Shown in pieces: positions 62,502 through 64,000 of a stretch of DNA of 64,000 nt (its first letter is position 1; each line of letters starts with the position of its first letter). Made by a program: the position numbers and the translations under genes. The DNA comes from JBGSTR01 sp963707135. Its GTDB lineage: Bacteria > Pseudomonadota > Gammaproteobacteria > Chromatiales > Chromatiaceae. Location: positions 1 to 64,000 of the forward strand of contig CAVPOY010000023.1 of assembly GCA_963707135.1 (NCBI GenBank), given 5' to 3'. The notes under the pieces are model-generated. The model was not told the origin of the DNA. It ran no database searches and saw only the letters and a list, made by a program, of their open reading frames with translations.

Positions 62502-63059
62502 ATGCTGCAGGCATCGCCCAGTGAAAAATCGACGAGTAGACCGGCGTACCCGCTCGGGCCATACCCCCGTCCTCACGGGGGCTTCACGCTGATCGAGCTG
62601 CTCATTGCGGTGGCCATCGTCGGTATCCTCGCCGCGATCGCCTACCCCAGCTATAGAGACCAGATCCTGAAGACGCGCCGGGCCGACGCCAAGGCAGTGC
62701 TGATGCAGGCGGCGCAGTTCATGGAGCGCATTCACTCCGAGACCGGGTGCTACGACCCGGGCGACGACTACGACTGCGTAAGCGGCGATCCCGCCGCTAT
62801 CATTCCCTACGACAAGTCGCCGATCGACGGCGACGACACCCACTTCGAGATCGGCATCGTTGCGAGCTCGCTCGGCGCCAATACCTACACCCTCTACGCG
62901 GCGCCCACGGCGTCCGTCGCCGACGCCGGGTGCCTGCAGATCGACGACACCGGCACCCGCTACTGGGACGCGGATGCGAGCGTGAGCGATGCCAACTGCA
63001 AGGGACAATCGGACCGCGGCACACCCGAACTGTTCGCCGACGAGGAGGAGCACTGGTAA
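62502..63059 (+). CDS. pilE: Type IV pilin-like protein (PilE type)
   Basis: A 185-residue prepilin. The processing site HGG|FTLIELLIAVAIVG is after Gly27, with Glu at mature position 5 as required, followed by the hydrophobic helix that both anchors and polymerises. A pair of cysteines (TGCYDPGDDYDCVS) and a C-terminal pair (AGCLQ, NCKGQ) match the disulfides of PilE minor/major pilins. The leader of 27 residues is unusually long compared with the common 6-8. AAGGAG lies 8-13 bases before the ATG. No other pil genes are nearby. Confidence 0.85.
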   Translation: MLQASPSEKSTSRPAYPLGPYPRPHGGFTLIELLIAVAIVGILAAIAYPSYRDQILKTRRADAKAVLMQAAQFMERIHSETGCYDPGDDYDCVSGDPAAIIPYDKSPIDGDDTHFEIGIVASSLGANTYTLYAAPTASVADAGCLQIDDTGTRYWDADASVSDANCKGQSDRGTPELFADEEEHW

Positions 63060-63346
63060 CCAGAGTTAGAGCCAGATCGGCCAAGGCACCAAGCTATTCG
63101 GAAAGGGCCATGGGCCCGCGAATCTCCCTGCCCGTCTGGGGCCTGTTTTCGCCCCGAATTGATGTCTTCTTGGCGTCCATTGCGTCTTTGCGCTTCAATG
63201 CCGAATCCAGCTTGAGGCCCCCCCGAACGAAACCCGCGCGGTAGGCCGCAGCCTCAGCATTGAGGTCCCCGCTCGGGCACACCATCTGACCGTAACTGGC
63301 CGCCCGTCCCCACGCCGCGAGCGAAGGGCAATCGAGGTATCCCATC

Positions 63347-64000
63347 ATGCGTCCCAGCCGTTGCGTCGGACTCTTGTTCCTGCTGCTGCCGCCCCTGGCC
63401 ACGCCGGCCACGCCGGCGTCGACCCCGACGGCGGTACTGGTCGCGGAGGCGCGCACCGAACCGCTCGCCGAGCGGGTCGAGGCACTCGGCACGCTGAAGG
63501 CCAACGAGTCGGTCGCCATCACCTCGAACGTCACCGAGACGATTTCCGCGATCCACTTCGACGACGGCCAGCGGGTGCGGCAGGGCGAGACGCTGGTGGA
63601 GATGACCAGCGCCGAAGAGCAGGCCCTGCTGGGCGAGGCCCAGGCCAGGGTTGCCGAGGCGGAGCAGCAGTACCAGCGGGTGAAGTCGCTCGCGGCCCAG
63701 CGGTCGGCGTCCGAATCCCTGCTCGACGAGCGCAGGCGCGATCTCGAGACCGCCCGCGCCCTGCTCGTCGCCATCGAGTCGCGCCTGGCCGATCGGCTGA
63801 TCAAGGCACCGTTCGACGGCATCCTGGGCCTGCGCAATATCAGCCGCGGCGCATTGGTGGAGCCCGGCGACCTGATCACCACGCTGGACGACGACAGCCT
63901 GATGAAGCTCGACTTCACGGTGCCCAGCGTCTATCTCGGCTCACTCAAGCCGGGGCTGCGGATCGAGGCCCGCGCGCGACCGTTCGGCGACCAGGTCTTC
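63347..64000 (+). CDS. RND efflux periplasmic adaptor subunit, 5' part
   Basis: The first 218 codons of a membrane-fusion protein cut by the window end. A signal peptide (MRPSRCVGLLFLLLPPLATPA) is followed by VLVAEARTEPLAERVEALG, the lipoyl half ISAIHFDDGQRVRQGETLVEM, an alpha hairpin (QALLGEAQARVAEAEQQYQRV) and the second lipoyl half LIKAPFDGILGLRNISRG. It is the RND/MexA-MdtA-like form rather than a CzcB form, and unrelated in operon terms to the adaptor at 13077. An RND permease gene is expected just beyond the window. Confidence 0.85.
   Translation, partial: MRPSRCVGLLFLLLPPLATPATPASTPTAVLVAEARTEPLAERVEALGTLKANESVAITSNVTETISAIHFDDGQRVRQGETLVEMTSAEEQALLGEAQARVAEAEQQYQRVKSLAAQRSASESLLDERRRDLETARALLVAIESRLADRLIKAPFDGILGLRNISRGALVEPGDLITTLDDDSLMKLDFTVPSVYLGSLKPGLRIEARARPFGDQVF

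Noticed and set aside
1..64000. CRISPR arrays, rRNA genes, prophage or integron structures
   Set aside because: Scanned for evenly spaced repeats, rRNA cores, phage structural genes and integrase; none seen.

Overview
The window is a 64-kb, GC-rich, densely coded chromosomal piece of a Gammaproteobacterium. Supporting this are rep, iscA/sufE, gspA/gspB, a DUF2782 protein beside rep, a pilE-type pilin, cytochromes c4 and c5, and an SHP/DHC oxygen-binding cytochrome cluster. A Chromatiales-like autotroph or respiring organism is my guess from the cytochromes and pyruvate phosphate dikinase; it is not proven. There is no rRNA and no CRISPR array. One tRNA (Arg, anticodon CCG) is present.

Layout. 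0.3-7.1 kb: an alpha-E protein, a circularly permuted ATP-grasp enzyme and a giant transglutaminase/DUF2126 protein form a divergent amide-ligase/peptidase module. 8-17.6 kb: an operon for cytochrome b, SHP, diheme DHC, a PepSY protein and a PhoP/PhoQ-like two-component system is transcribed away from an HME-type RND efflux operon with a DUF3240 protein. A symmetric operator with mirror-image -10 boxes lies between them. 18-23.5 kb: PilZ protein, TRAP permeases, DUF2782, Rep helicase, cytochrome c5. 23.9-26.3 kb: tRNA-Arg followed by an ISAzo13-type insertion sequence, an IS5-type remnant and a broken C-terminal piece of the Wadjet defence gene jetD, which looks like a decayed mobile or defence locus.

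26.4-37.7 kb: alpha/beta hydrolase, SWIM/SNF2 helicase, DUF4345 protein, hybrid histidine kinase, a Lys/Glu/Ala-rich small protein, a frameshifted pyruvate kinase and a DODA-type dioxygenase. 38-43.4 kb: nucleotidyltransferase, glycosyltransferase, YdcF protein, then a two-cluster Fe-S protein with its DUF3501 partner. 43.6-49.6 kb: ppdK and valS. 49.8-54.8 kb: gspA/gspB, cytochrome c4, DUF302 and DUF4124 proteins. 54.8-58.3 kb: a tightly overlapping GT2/GT39/PAP2 envelope-glycan operon. 58.5-61 kb: LON-substrate-binding protein, IscA, SufE, XdhC. 61.8-64 kb: a small secreted protein, a type IV pilin and the start of another RND adaptor gene.

Two non-coding features stand out. First, a family of roughly 140-nt intergenic elements (3.5, 34.0 and 49.7 kb, with a possible short relative at 43.5 kb) carries five consecutive hairpins whose stems are kept while their sequence changes. 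This looks like a structured RNA or structured repeat that I cannot assign to a known family. Second, the operator at 13.0 kb appears to couple the SHP/DHC respiratory cluster and its sensor to metal efflux.
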